DNA of 6,046 nucleotides from NCBI GenBank assembly GCA_012514595.1, contig JAAYZZ010000144.1, forward strand, positions 1 to 6,046. Direction: 5' to 3'. Position 1 is the stretch's first letter; each line of letters begins with the position of its first letter. Shown here one piece after another: positions 5,858-6,046 of this stretch. Position numbers and translations under genes: made by a program. The notes under the pieces are model-generated. The model had not been told where the DNA came from and did not search any database. It was given only the letters and a program-made list of their open reading frames with translations. The stretch is from Elusimicrobiota bacterium. GTDB lineage: Bacteria; Omnitrophota; Gorgyraeia; Zapsychrales; Fredricksoniimonadaceae.

Positions 5858-6046
5858 AAATGCCGCTACTTATAAAATTTCAACGCAAACGCGGTATGGG
5901 CGGCTTATCGCCCTGGACGAACCCGATTTCAGAAATCCAATAAAAGCTTGAGAGCCAATCAACTCAAACCCCTCTTATGACATGCCATCAGACTACAATT
6001 GGACAGATCAACTCAAAATGCCAAGCTTCTCTAACTTCTTTGTGTA
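5858..6046. other. Noncoding right end with a short direct repeat and a small hairpin
   Basis: No supportable gene. ATCAACTCAAA occurs twice, at 5958-5968 and 6007-6017, 49 nt apart. A 5-bp hairpin GGGCG-loop-CGCCC lies at 5898-5913. The region is more AT-rich than the genes. On the minus strand it has a TATAAG-like box (TTTTATAAGT, about 5868-5877) that could be a -10 element for the operon, but no good -35 lies at the right distance, so no promoter is called. Confidence 0.35.

Noticed and set aside
6018..6046. Possible start of a plus-strand gene at the right edge (ATGCCAAGC...)
   Set aside because: Only nine codons are visible, without a Shine-Dalgarno. The opposite strand's short frames also carry stops; nothing can be supported.

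Overview
The window is about 6 kb of GC-rich bacterial DNA in which every supported gene lies on the minus strand, so transcription runs from high to low coordinates. In that order it encodes: a stand-alone heptose-1-phosphate adenylyltransferase (RfaE domain II / HldE C-terminal type); a ThiD2-like protein; thiamine-phosphate synthase ThiE; tRNA-Gly(CCC); a lipoprotein with a LysM and a LytM/M23-like domain; an AAA+ ATPase of the 'archaeal ATPase' type; a YfcE/MJ0936-type metallophosphoesterase; a HIT-family hydrolase; and the first 270 codons of a dGTPase-like HD phosphohydrolase that runs off the left edge.

The source is very probably a Gram-negative bacterium. The evidence is an ADP-heptose pathway enzyme for LPS inner core and a lipobox lipoprotein resembling NlpD. 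Thiamine genes of the ThiD2/ThiE type and an 'archaeal' ATPase in a housekeeping operon recall little-cultured deep lineages such as Omnitrophota, or Desulfobacterota/Nitrospirota relatives. That lineage guess is weak inference.

Layout. Positions 5807-6046 are an upstream noncoding region with a hairpin just before the rfaE2 ribosome binding site and a short direct repeat. Positions 5186-5329 are an intergenic spacer with an imperfect 25-nt inverted repeat made of roughly 9-nt units. thiD2 and thiE overlap out of frame in a way that looks like one fused gene split by a one-base shift. The tRNA sits 13 nt after thiE and 8 nt before the lipoprotein start. From the lipoprotein to dgt, all five genes overlap stop-to-start (1, 4, 1 and 23 nt), which indicates one translationally coupled transcript.

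Functionally the window combines envelope genes (heptose activation, amidase-activator-like lipoprotein), thiamine synthesis and a small nucleotide or phosphoester clean-up set (phosphoesterase, HIT, dGTPase). I see no phage genes, transposase, CRISPR array or clear defence system. The least explained gene is the ATPase, whose C-terminus looks like a decayed PD-(D/E)xK domain. The most noteworthy structural points are the split thiD2/thiE, the embedded tRNA in front of a gene with no visible Shine-Dalgarno, the degenerate zinc site of the LytM domain, and the inverted repeat.
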